Source of the DNA: Poteriospumella lacustris
Lineage: Eukaryota; Sar; Chrysophyceae; Chromulinales; Dinobryaceae
Length of the DNA: 48,491 nucleotides
NCBI GenBank assembly: GCA_008000375.1
Contig: SMOI01000243.1
Coordinates: 1-48,491, forward strand
Reading direction: 5' to 3'
The stretch's first letter is position 1; every line of letters starts with the position of its first letter. Under the pieces are notes generated by a model. That model saw only the letters and a program-made list of their open reading frames with translations. It ran no database searches and was not told the DNA's origin. The translations under genes were made by a program, and so were the position numbers. Positions 1 through 9,028 of this stretch are shown piece by piece.

Positions 1-70
1 CATCGAGTACCCCGTGGACAACATGGGCCACATCCGCTACTACCTGGCGCCCAAGATCGACGAGGAGTAG
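1..70 (+). CDS. PCNA: PCNA sliding clamp, 3' end only (first copy)
   Basis: The first base completes a codon, and the next 22 codons then TAG encode a PCNA C-terminus ending [14 protein letters not shown] is the trimeric DNA sliding clamp that tethers replicative polymerases and repair factors. The 70 bases are identical, in inverted orientation, to the end of the complete PCNA gene at 475-1340, so two PCNA genes converge tail to tail. After the stop the two copies share about seven more bases and then diverge. The rest of this gene lies outside the window, so its integrity cannot be judged. Confidence 0.85.
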   Translation, partial: IEYPVDNMGHIRYYLAPKIDEE

Positions 71-435
71 GCGCCGCTCGTCTCCCGTGGCGCCGTCTCT
101 CTCGGTCGCTGTTGTTGTGCGGCCGCTCGTCGGCGCGTACCCGTTTCTGACGTTTCCTGTGCATTGTAACTGTGTATGTAATTGTTTGTTTCGCTTGTCG
201 CGTCTCTGTTTCCGTCGAGTTGCTTCGCGTCGGCTCGTCGGCGACCGCCACCGACCGGCAGCGGTCGCAGCGGACAGAAGACACCCCCACCCCACACGCT
301 ACCCCTCACACGACACGACACGACGAGACGAGACGAGACGAGGACTATACACATACAATTAGATACAGTTACGATGCACAGGAGAAGCCAGCGCCGGTCG
401 CGCTGCGACGATCACTACAACAACGGCTACGACAG

Positions 436-466
<31 letters not shown>

Positions 467-474
467 CGCGGCGC
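71..474. other. Intergenic space between convergent PCNA genes
   Basis: No gene is supported here. It holds pentanucleotide repeats (ACACG then ACGAG units, about 307-343) and a hexanucleotide GACAGC run at 431-463 just beyond the stop of the complete PCNA gene. It must contain the 3' UTRs of both genes. Confidence 0.6.
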
Positions 475-1340
475 CTACTCCTCGTCGATCTTGGGCGCCA
501 GGTAGTAGCGGATGTGGCCCATGTTGTCCACGGGGTACTCGATGACCACCGGGATGTCCGGCGACAGCGACAGCGTCACGGTGGGGCCCAGCGCCGTGGC
601 CTTCGTGAAGAGCGTCAGGTACCGCAGCGCGAAGTTGAGTTCTACGGGCTCCTGCATGTCGATGACGACGGCGTCCTCGTCCTTGTCCACGGCCGTGTTC
701 TTCTTCAGCATGATGTTGCCCGTGCCCAGGTCGCCCGTGCTGCTGAAGCGGATGCCCTCCTTCGTCACGGCGATGGTGCAGGAGTCGCCGAAGATGGAAA
801 TGTCGCGAATGATCCGTTGGAACTCGGCCGACGGCAGCCGCACCGTGCACTTGTACTCGGTCTCGGGGATGCCCAGGTGCTCCGACTCGATGTCCATGAG
901 CTTGAAGTCGAAGTCGGACACGCGGTCCTGGTTGGGCGACTCGAAGACGAGCGTGAGCGTGTCGGTCTCCTCCTCGCACTTCAGCGTGACGATGTCCTCG
1001 TTGCCGGCGCACTTCAAGATCTTCGCCAGGTTCGGCGTGTTCACGCCCAGCGCGAACGGCTTGTCGCAGCGGTAGAAGTTGAAGCCCTCCGACTTCAACA
1101 CGATGGCGCACAGCGACACGTGCGACGAGTCCATGGCCTACGCACAACGACACACACAACACCCCCACGCGCCCGTCAGACAGTGTTCGACGGCACTGAC
1201 ACCGCCTCGTGTCGCTCGGCACCTACCTGCATGGTGATACCGCGCTCATTGCAGTCGAGGTTGGCGTCCGTGACCAGCTCGCGGATGGCCTCGATGATTT
1301 TCTTGAGGATGGCGCCCTGCAGAATCTTCGCTTCGAACAT
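475..1340 (-). CDS. PCNA: Proliferating cell nuclear antigen (PCNA), complete, two exons
   Basis: Replication sliding clamp of 258 residues, the usual eukaryotic length. Exon 1 is 1340-1227 (38 codons, beginning [16 protein letters not shown]). A GT-AG intron of 89 bases occupies 1226-1138, in phase 0. Exon 2 is 1137-475, resuming with AMDSSHVSL, the PCNA signature that follows GITMQ. The segments [18 protein letters not shown]-like [12 protein letters not shown], the interdomain-loop segment LGIPETEY and the C-terminal [10 protein letters not shown] match the family throughout. The ATG at 1340 gives the canonical N-terminus. The gene acts in the nucleus at replication forks and in repair. 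A second copy of at least its 3' end lies in opposite orientation at 1-70. Confidence 0.97.
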
Positions 1341-2219
1341 GGTGTCGGATTGGACTGTGAAGGAGGGGGAAATACGATATACAAAAAAGGGGACAGAGAT
1401 TGACTTGTGTGTATCGTGTAGAGCGACTCCGATCGTCGAGAGTCGAGAGGGAGCGGCGCGTCGGATTCGGATTCAAAATCAAATCGACCGCAGTTTTTTG
1501 AATCGCCGATTTCCGCCGGATTTCCGCCGACGGGCGGTCGAAAAGCCGCCAAACACAGACCCATCTGGGAAATGTGTGTTTGAGGTGCCCGAGTTGGGAA
1601 CAACAATATCTCGGGATTCCGACACACGAATCTCAGTCCGCAATATGCTTCTTCGCCGATCGCTCATCGACCGAGTTCCGAGTTCGCCGGTCTGTACAAA
1701 GATCGCTCTCCCCACCAAACAACACCCTTTGGGCCTATCAACAACGATACGTGTCTTATTACATCTCCCTCCGATATGTAGAACTGTGTGAGCCCTGTCG
1801 CACGCATCGGTGAGAGGAAGAGCGGAGGAGAGCGGTCTTACAACAAAGGCAATGAGATGAGAGAGGAGCGGACAGAGGTCGAACAGATGAACCTGCGGCC
1901 ACGGGCAGGTACACGAGAGGGGGGTGCGTTCAGCAGACGATGTGACCACTGCGCACCGCCACTTCTCCTGCTGCTACTACAACTGCAACTACAACTACAA
2001 CTACAACTACGAGACACATACACGGCCACTGCTACACACGCTACACGTGGATACGGCGGCCCCCAAACCAATAAACTACGACACTAACACACACAAACAC
2101 AGATACAAACGCAAATAAACGATGAAGACACCCGCCGCGTACGACCGACCCGACAGCGCACCCGACCGAGAGCGGGCGCCCTGTGTCCCGGTGTGTCTCG
2201 GTGTGTGTCCCGGTGCCGT
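1341..2219. other. Intergenic region upstream of PCNA
   Basis: No coding region is supported; the open frames here lack family likeness. It holds a perfect tandem duplication of the 11-mer GATTTCCGCCG at 1508-1529, about 170 bases upstream of the PCNA start, which could be regulatory, and a CAACTA-type microsatellite at about 1978-2010. It should contain the PCNA promoter and the 3' UTR of the next minus-strand gene. Confidence 0.5.
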
Positions 2220-3953
2220 TTACTCGTGGGTCTGTACCAAAATGCGGATGAAGCCGGCGGCGATGGTGACGAGGACGACGACCAGCGGGTACAGGACGCT
2301 GCGGTAGCCCAGGCGCCAGCCGAGCACCTTCAGCCCCATCGGGTACGACGCCAGGTTCACGAAGATCAACGCGCGCGTCAGCTCCAGACTCTCCTCCCAG
2401 CAGCTCTCGCCCAGGAAGCGCATCATCCAGTTGGAGCGCTCGTTGAGCTTCATCGCGCGCCAGCCGATGAGCACCACGATGGGGATCTCCTTGAAGAAGA
2501 AGAGCAGCGCCAGGTACAGCGCGCCGATGGCCCCCTCGTGCACGTACAGCCGCAGGATGAAGCCCACCGTCGAGACCATCGACAGCAACGTGACGGCGGA
2601 GTACCCGCCGCTGTTCGTGAACATCGTCGAGTACTGGAGCCGCGCGTGGATCTCGGTCTTCAGCTGCATCGTCGTGGGCACGGAGAGTTTCTGGTGCGTG
2701 ATCAGGTCCGACGTCTCCTCGAGCAGCATCAGCGAGATGTTCGTGTCGGTGAGGAAGAACAGCACCATCACGGTCAGCGCCTGGCCGACGATGAGCTGGC
2801 CCAGGACGACGACGGGCGTGTAGACCGCGGCCAAGAAGCGCACGGCGTGGTCGGCGTGCGCGCTGTTCGCCGTCGACGTCGTGTTGAACACGGAGACGTA
2901 CTGCGAACAGTGCGCGCCGATCGGATAGACGAGCGTCGTGCACACGGCGTACAGCCAGAAGGACCACGTCAAGCACTGCATCTTGCTGAGGATCAACGCG
3001 TCCAGCGAGCAACAGAGCCGCGTCATCAGCCGGTCGTAGACCTGGTACCAAATGAGCACGACGAACAGCGCTTGTACCAGCAAATTCGTGAACAAAAAGT
3101 TGTTGACGACGTAGGTGAAGCTCAGATCGCCACTGCCCGTGTCGTCGTAGGCGGAATGGTGGCGGTTGTACCGCGCCCAGAGGTAGATGGTGTACGGCAG
3201 GTAGATGCCCACGAAGAAGACGCGAATGCAGTAATAGTACAGGCGAATGAGCAGGTTGGAGGCCAAGCTCAAGTGTCGGTCGTAGGGCAAGACGCCCAAG
3301 ACGGTCAACAAGCGCCGCACGGACCATTGGCGGTCCAACGACTCGAACAACGTTTTGTCGTGCCGCCGCTGGATCATGCCCATGATCGACACGCGCGAGG
3401 AAATGGAGAACGAGCCCAACGTGGAGCTCATGAAGCTTTCCGACAAGTCAGAGAGTTCTGAAATGGTTTCCATCAGCTGGGGGTCTTCTTCCATCATGGC
3501 GTGCTGCAGATGCGGTGGGAGCGGTTGGTTCGTGAAGGTGCCGCGGTAGTGGCTGCTGCCGCTTTTGTAGTAACGTTCGTTTTCCGGGCCTTCTTCGTCT
3601 GGTTGATGGCTAGTTACTACTCGTGGGGCCGCCTTTGGAAGGTTTTGATGAGATGGACGAGGAACCTGTGAGTTGCTGCAGGGAACCCCTAAATTGCCCT
3701 GCGATAATCGAAACAGACGGCTGTGCGACGACACGGTACTCTTGCGGGTTTCTCCGGTGTTGTCACTATTCTCTTCGATCTGAAGCGTCTGACGATGTAT
3801 AGGATTTGATACTTTTGAGTGTAAGCTCGACGAATTAGGTGAAATACTCAGTGGTGGCGTTGCCTCGCCTTGTTGCTCGGCCGCCGACGAGGCCTCTGAT
3901 GACATCGTCTCCACAAGGTTCGGCGGGGTTGTCGCCAACAAGGTAGGTAGCAC
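2220..3953 (-). CDS. Multi-pass membrane protein of unknown function
   Basis: A single open frame of 577 residues. Residues 1-200 are hydrophilic and Ser/Pro-rich, probably cytosolic and phosphorylated (several SxS and acidic Ser patches). Residues about 225-577 contain seven to eight hydrophobic helices: near 230-262, 281-303, 328-347, 370-408 (probably two), 450-473, 477-500 and 550-575. There is no signal peptide. A soluble loop of about 40 residues lies between the fourth or fifth helix and the following pair. I do not recognise a family with certainty. The layout (cytosolic N-terminus, an LGVLPY-type segment before the first helix, no large ectodomain) recalls gustatory-receptor-like seven-helix proteins, but that is inference. 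A second in-frame ATG at codon 17 could be the true start. Confidence 0.75.
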   Translation of the reverse strand: MLPTLLATTPPNLVETMSSEASSAAEQQGEATPPLSISPNSSSLHSKVSNPIHRQTLQIEENSDNTGETRKSTVSSHSRLFRLSQGNLGVPCSNSQVPRPSHQNLPKAAPRVVTSHQPDEEGPENERYYKSGSSHYRGTFTNQPLPPHLQHAMMEEDPQLMETISELSDLSESFMSSTLGSFSISSRVSIMGMIQRRHDKTLFESLDRQWSVRRLLTVLGVLPYDRHLSLASNLLIRLYYYCIRVFFVGIYLPYTIYLWARYNRHHSAYDDTGSGDLSFTYVVNNFLFTNLLVQALFVVLIWYQVYDRLMTRLCCSLDALILSKMQCLTWSFWLYAVCTTLVYPIGAHCSQYVSVFNTTSTANSAHADHAVRFLAAVYTPVVVLGQLIVGQALTVMVLFFLTDTNISLMLLEETSDLITHQKLSVPTTMQLKTEIHARLQYSTMFTNSGGYSAVTLLSMVSTVGFILRLYVHEGAIGALYLALLFFFKEIPIVVLIGWRAMKLNERSNWMMRFLGESCWEESLELTRALIFVNLASYPMGLKVLGWRLGYRSVLYPLVVVLVTIAAGFIRILVQTHE

Positions 3954-4568
3954 AGTGAGTGAGCTCAGCGATAACCAAGGATTCTGAATCAGATGTCAGA
4001 TCGAAGATAAAGTAATAATGTTGATCGGTGATCACCACTGCGCGTCGTCGTGGTGGTCGTCGTCATCTCGTAGTCTGGGTTGGGTGGGCAGGAGCGATCA
4101 CAGAAAATTCTGGGAGAATAATGTGAGCGACGAGGTGTCCTCTGTCCCATATCCTGCAACTGTAAGAGGTACCTAGGTACCTGTACAGTGCATGGTGTAG
4201 GTATGATCGGAACGGTACCGGTATCCACACTACCTGAATGATACCCCATCCCCCTCGGCCTTGTTGATACAACCTCCGATCGCAGTCACTGAGAGGCCTA
4301 ACCAAACCCTGACGAGACGACCACTCCGCATCCTTATGGAAGGTGATGAATGGGGGGGGGGGGGCGCATCGCACAGGAGTTGATGAAGTGACGACAACGA
4401 GTTTGCGAACGAACCCCCCCCCCCCCCAAGATCGCACTGGGGCGATATTCTCGTACAGATAGGGGTACTTACAACTGTTACAAAGTACTGTGCCGTCAGT
4501 ATCGCAACGACGATTAATGGGTGGGCGTGCAGTACGTTCCAGGCCCGAGTATTGAGCCCACGACTGTA
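3954..4568. other. Intergenic region with facing homopolymers
   Basis: No gene is supported. Minus-strand open frames across it read through the homopolymer runs and show no family likeness. It holds the G13 and C14 runs listed separately. Confidence 0.45.
4352..4427. repeat. G13 run facing a C14 run
   Basis: A run of 13 G (4352-4364) is followed 49 bases later by a run of 14 C (4414-4427). They are complementary and could pair as a GC stem, and each strand carries G-quadruplex-prone sequence. Run lengths are prone to sequencing error. Confidence 0.8.
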
Positions 4569-7500
4569 CTATGTGGGCGTCGGTGGTGTCCCCGGGTACC
4601 ACACCAGCAGAGACCGATTGACACCCTCCGAGGTCACATGGATGAGGCGCGAGCACCACGTCGAATGCGGCGCCGCGGCCGCGCTCTTGCGAGGTGCTCC
4701 GGTAGCGGACGTTGCTTTGGTCGTTGGCGTGTAGGAAGGCACGTCGAAGTCGCCAGGAAGGCGGGCGTCTTGTCGCGCGCAGATGGTGTTGAGCTGCGCG
4801 GCGACGGTTTTGCTGACGTATTGATCGGCCAGCATCGTCGAAGACCTAGGCCCCGACAGCGTCGCCGTGAGAGTCATCAGCTTCTCCTGCACCTCTTCGC
4901 CGACGAGATGTTCTTGGAAGCCGTTGATGACGATGGCCACGAACGCACTTCGTGTTGGCTCAGGCTGCTTCTTGCCCTCTTCGTGGCCCTGGCGTGTCGG
5001 CTGGCCGACCTCCACGAACAGCAGCACAGGTAGAGGTGCGCTGCCAGGCAGTTGGGCCGCGGTGACACAGCCCCTGCCGGTCATACACAGCATCGACACC
5101 ACACGTCGCGGTTCGACCTTTGCCGTTTCCAGCAGTCGCTCGACCTGGCGGCGGCAGTAGCGGAAGGCCTCGCCCATGCCCAGATGGTCCTCGTCGTTCT
5201 TCACCTGCACGGCGACTGCTCCAAGGCCAGGACAGGTGGACGCCGGCAGGAAGCGTCTCGCCTTGGCCTGCGCGAGATCTACAGCGGGAACACAGCAGCA
5301 TACACGGTGAGCTGCGCAATGGTACGTCGACGTTGGGGAAGCAACGACGTGTCGTACCGTCCAGGCCCTCTGGGTCGTCCATCGTCTCCGTCGCCGATGC
5401 CACAGGAGTGCGTTTCGCGCCGGCTGTCATCGGTGCCGGCGGTGCCTTCTGTGACGTGTCGTGGAGCACCGGGCGGCCCGTGGTGCTGCCGGTTGCCATT
5501 TGCTCCATCGCCGACGCAAGCTCCGTTTCGGAAATGGCGGCCGCCGATGCCGAGCTCGCTGTCGTCGATGCCCCATGTGGAGCAGGGCCCAAGACCAACG
5601 GGACAACCATGTGGACGGCCGGCTCGTCGCCGCTGCACACAAAGCCCACCCGATGACAGTACGCATACGTCAGCATTTCGGAGATGACAGGTTCGTGCGC
5701 CTCGGTCCATCCTGTAAAACTCACCGAGCACGTGCTCAGCATGTCCGTGAGACGGTCGTTTCCGTCGGCCTCGTCGGCGTTGGGGTCGTCGGACGCCTGT
5801 ACGGTACCGCGCCACGACAGCGGTACGCCGGCGAACGTTGCGATCCAATCCCCCAGGGGTAACAGGCCCGAAAATGTCCGAGATTGAGGCGCTGAGTGCG
5901 GATGTTGTAGCTGTATCGCCTGACGAGTGGCGGCCTCGTATCCGTGCAGCAGATACACCGTCGATGCGAGCTCGCCTCGGTCGCCCGAGGACAAAGGCGG
6001 GGTCAATTCGCGCTCCGTCACCTGCTGGACGATCGTGTCCAGCAGGCTGGACAGCTTATCCTTCATGAATTGGCACAGTGTCTCGCCGACGAGTGGCTCG
6101 GGCAAGTACCTCACGTCCAGAGAGAGATCGTCGTGAATCGCCGTCAACGTCGCACCGAGGCTGCCCAGCCACTTGTCTTGCAGCGGGGCGATTTCATATG
6201 GTCGCAGTGCGTACCGGTAGCAGACAGCCACCGCGAAGCGCTTAGTGCCGTCGTACCTGCTCTGGCCAAAGAGCTTCTCACGGACCAACAGGTACGCGTC
6301 CTCTATCACCAGTCTCTGCTTGGAGGCCAAGTGCAAGAACACAGGGCGAGAGAAGCGGAACAAGTCCATCAGCGGATTGAACGACGTCTCTTGCGTCCAT
6401 ACACTAGCGGGCGCGATGAAACCATCTCGGTGCAGTCGTGCGCGTAGATGGCCAGGCAAGGGCCACGGTCCCAAAAAAGGAAACTCGAAAATGGGTCAAT
6501 GTAGCTTCGTCCCGCGGTAAGCGATTCGACCGCTCGGATCATCGATTGGCGATGGGGGGCGGAAGTGTGTGGCGGCACGAGAGGTTGTGTCCAGCAGCAG
6601 GAAAAACGCTTCCCTTGAGATGTTGCGGTTCATCCACGCTACTAGCAATAGAAACAGCGAGGAATCCGGAGCCTTGGGACAGGGCTCTAGCAGCGGACGC
6701 ACTTCGTCCAATACGACGAGGAATCGGGTTGGTGCGATTGGGATGTATTGGGATGGATCAAGGGCTCGCAGGGCCTCCATCATATACCCGCGTGCTGACT
6801 TTGGGGCCCCGTCGCCCCAGCTGCTCAGCGTCTGCTGAACATCGGCGGCGAAGTTGGCGGAATTCTCCTCGACGATGTACTTCCATAAGGCCTGCGGACT
6901 TACGCAACCACTCTCGACGGCCCGCAAAGCAGGCGCTACTTTGCTCGCAATGACGTGGAACATCGCGGCGAAGAACTGGTCGATCTTATCATTGCTATTG
7001 TCCTTTGTAATCGTTTTTGCAAGTGCAAGCAGCGCTGGCGCTAGTTCCGATCGAGGAGGCACTCCCGAAGAGTCCTCGGGACGCAAACACAGATGCACCA
7101 CGTAGAACTCCTTGCTACATTCCTTCACCAAACGCGATTTCCCCGAGCCGGGGCCTTGAATCATACAGGCGTAGTTGGCGTAGAATTGATTTCGTCGATC
7201 CAAATCGAGGTCAACGATGCCTCGGATGCGTCGGATCAACAAGTCGGCAGGCGACTCCAGAGCCGTATCAGCCAACAGGTTGTGATATGTCGACTTGAAA
7301 TAGGCGCGATGGACATCATCCTGCTTACGACGAAGCCTCGGTAGCATGGACTTGACTTCCATCGCTGTGAGGAAGTGCGAGATATCTTGGTTTGGATCGA
7401 CTTCATTTTGTTTTGTAAGCAAGATCTCTGCGTTGTATCTCCAAAACTCTTCTGCTGCGACGATCATATCCCGCGCTGATGCATCGACAATGTCATGGTA

Positions 7501-7770
7501 TGGAATCATCACAAATTTGGGAAGTATCACGGTTGCTAATAAAAATTCTTCGGTCGGCGTAAACGGCTGATCCACTACCCTTTCCCTAAGCCATCTCAGA
7601 TCGTCGACCTGCTTTGTTCCACCGTACTTTTTCATCAGCGTCGGATATTTCCAGTGAAAATACGCGCGAAGACAGCATTCAAAATCCGATGCCCCTTCAT
7701 CGGTGGGCTGCACCGTCTTTAAACGGACAGAACTGGAAGGGTCAAAACGAAAGCTCGACATCGGTGACAA
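4569..7770 (-). CDS. Crinkler-type P-loop NTPase protein with one in-frame TGA, two exons
   Basis: The start is the ATG at 7770. Residues 1-424 include Walker A GPGSGKSR (about 206-213) and a Walker B-like RFLVVLDEVRPL (about 349-360), followed by a LLDTTSR segment. Codon 425 (6498-6496) is TGA, but the same frame then stays open for about 380 further codons with continuing protein character (SRPVFLHLASK, RFAVAVCYRYALR). A GT-AG intron of 79 bases at 5357-5279 (donor GTACGA, acceptor CTGTAG, phase 1) joins to exon 2, 5278-4569, which ends in TAG. The full length would be about 1040 codons. The NTPase and the helical segment after it resemble the large Crinkler-associated NTPases of fungi and oomycetes; that is recognition of pattern, not a search. 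The TGA may be a real nonsense mutation, a sequence error or an unrecognised small intron. No upstream secretion signal is visible, so a secreted-effector role is not indicated. The exact C-terminus is the least certain part. Confidence 0.65.
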
Positions 7771-9028
7771 AATCGTCTCTTGGGTTGTAGTGTGTGGAGG
7801 TAGGCCTCAGTCAGTGACTAATCCATTTTGTGTGTGCATCCTCTGTCCTCGGTCCTCTTTCAAGTCTCTCCTCGTTTTGACGTCGCTCCAAGATTCGGTC
7901 GCCCACAACGCGTTTCAAGGACAATCTTGGAAGGGTGCATCGTGGCCGGCGGACGGACGCGGCAACGTCGGTGAGATCTCTCTCAGAGCTATCTGGGGGC
8001 GCTGAGTACTGCGGTACGACATGTATATTACAGTACATGTAAGATTTCCCGTCACTCATAGTTGACACTACATGGAATTAACTCCCCTCTCTTTCCAGTC
8101 ACCGAGACGAAGCTTAATATATTTCGAACAATGACCAAAGCCAACGCTCATGGACCCTGTTCTCTGCGAAAAATTGTTGATCAATGTTGCCACGCGACAT
8201 GCATGAGCACATAAACTGTTGTTATCGTTTTACGTCAACAATCTAAGCGTCGACACTTTTCGGCGAGCCGTTCCTGCAATCGTCTCGCGCTGGCGTCGTG
8301 CCTGACGGGCCGATGCGACAGATGGAGGTACGATCGATACATCTATTGGTAGCATACATGGTAGTATGTTTTTCTAAGTTTTTCTCCGAAAGATTGGTGA
8401 TAATTGGTCGCTGCAATGGTTGGGTCGATGGCGGATGTCACCGGCTTTCTGTCGATGTTTAACCCACGCGGTGGACGAAATCTCCCAGATTGTTTGTGAT
8501 ATCCTTATTCTGAAACATATTAAAATGTGAATATGGAAAATTTCTACCAAAAACACTGTAGGAGTTCCATAACAGGGCGAAAACGAGAAACAAAATCAGC
8601 AAAGATATGAATCGCATCAACTTGTTTGCATCTGTAAACAATTTCTTTCACCCAAACTGCGCCCCTGTAGCCCCTATAAAAGAATTTAAAAACTATTGAG
8701 GTTGGTCGAGAGGTGAACATTATGGTGGTTCGCAGGCGAATTTTCAGGAGTTGGAAGACAGTAGAAGAGGTACCTACGAAGTGATCGGACATGTTCATAC
8801 GTATTTAGCTTACTTTGCAGTCATTGTATAGGTTAGCGCTAACTTAAACAACAAGTGCAAAGCCGACGAGCGACAGCACTGCGTCTTTGCTCTCACATGC
8901 ATCATGTCCGCTATCCGCTATCCCATACGCACAGCTTGGAGCTGTATCTCAACTGTGTTAAAACTACTTTACTGACTGTGTTCGGTATTTCCACACCAAA
9001 TTATCTGTTTGCTGTTCATTCTTTCAAG
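7771..9028. other. Intergenic region, divergent promoters
   Basis: Separates the minus-strand NTPase gene from the plus-strand DUF285 gene and must hold both promoters. It contains a short palindrome, ACATGTA / TACATGT, at 8019-8040, one copy of a dispersed direct repeat (8146-8237), and an AT-richer part at 8350-8860. Short open frames in the AT-rich part are not convincing. Confidence 0.5.
8146..8237. repeat. Dispersed direct repeat, copy 1
   Basis: Imperfect copy of 11707-11819. Shared blocks include GCTCATGGACCCTGTTC, a TGATCAA.GTTGC segment, CATGAGCACATAAAC and GTTGTTATCGTTTTAC. The second copy has insertions of about 9 and 11 bases. The two copies lie on either side of the DUF285 gene in the same orientation. 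Confidence 0.75.

Noticed and set aside
1508-1529. E2F site upstream of PCNA
   Set aside because: The duplicated GATTTCCGCCG lacks the TTTSSCGC spacing of an E2F site, so it is reported only as a repeat.
172-1791. 539-codon plus-strand open frame over PCNA
   Set aside because: Antisense to PCNA exons and intron; composition is Arg/Val/His-rich with no family likeness.
8465-8617. 52-residue hydrophobic peptide on the minus strand
   Set aside because: AT-rich, short and isolated; a hydrophobic start can arise by chance and nothing else supports a gene.
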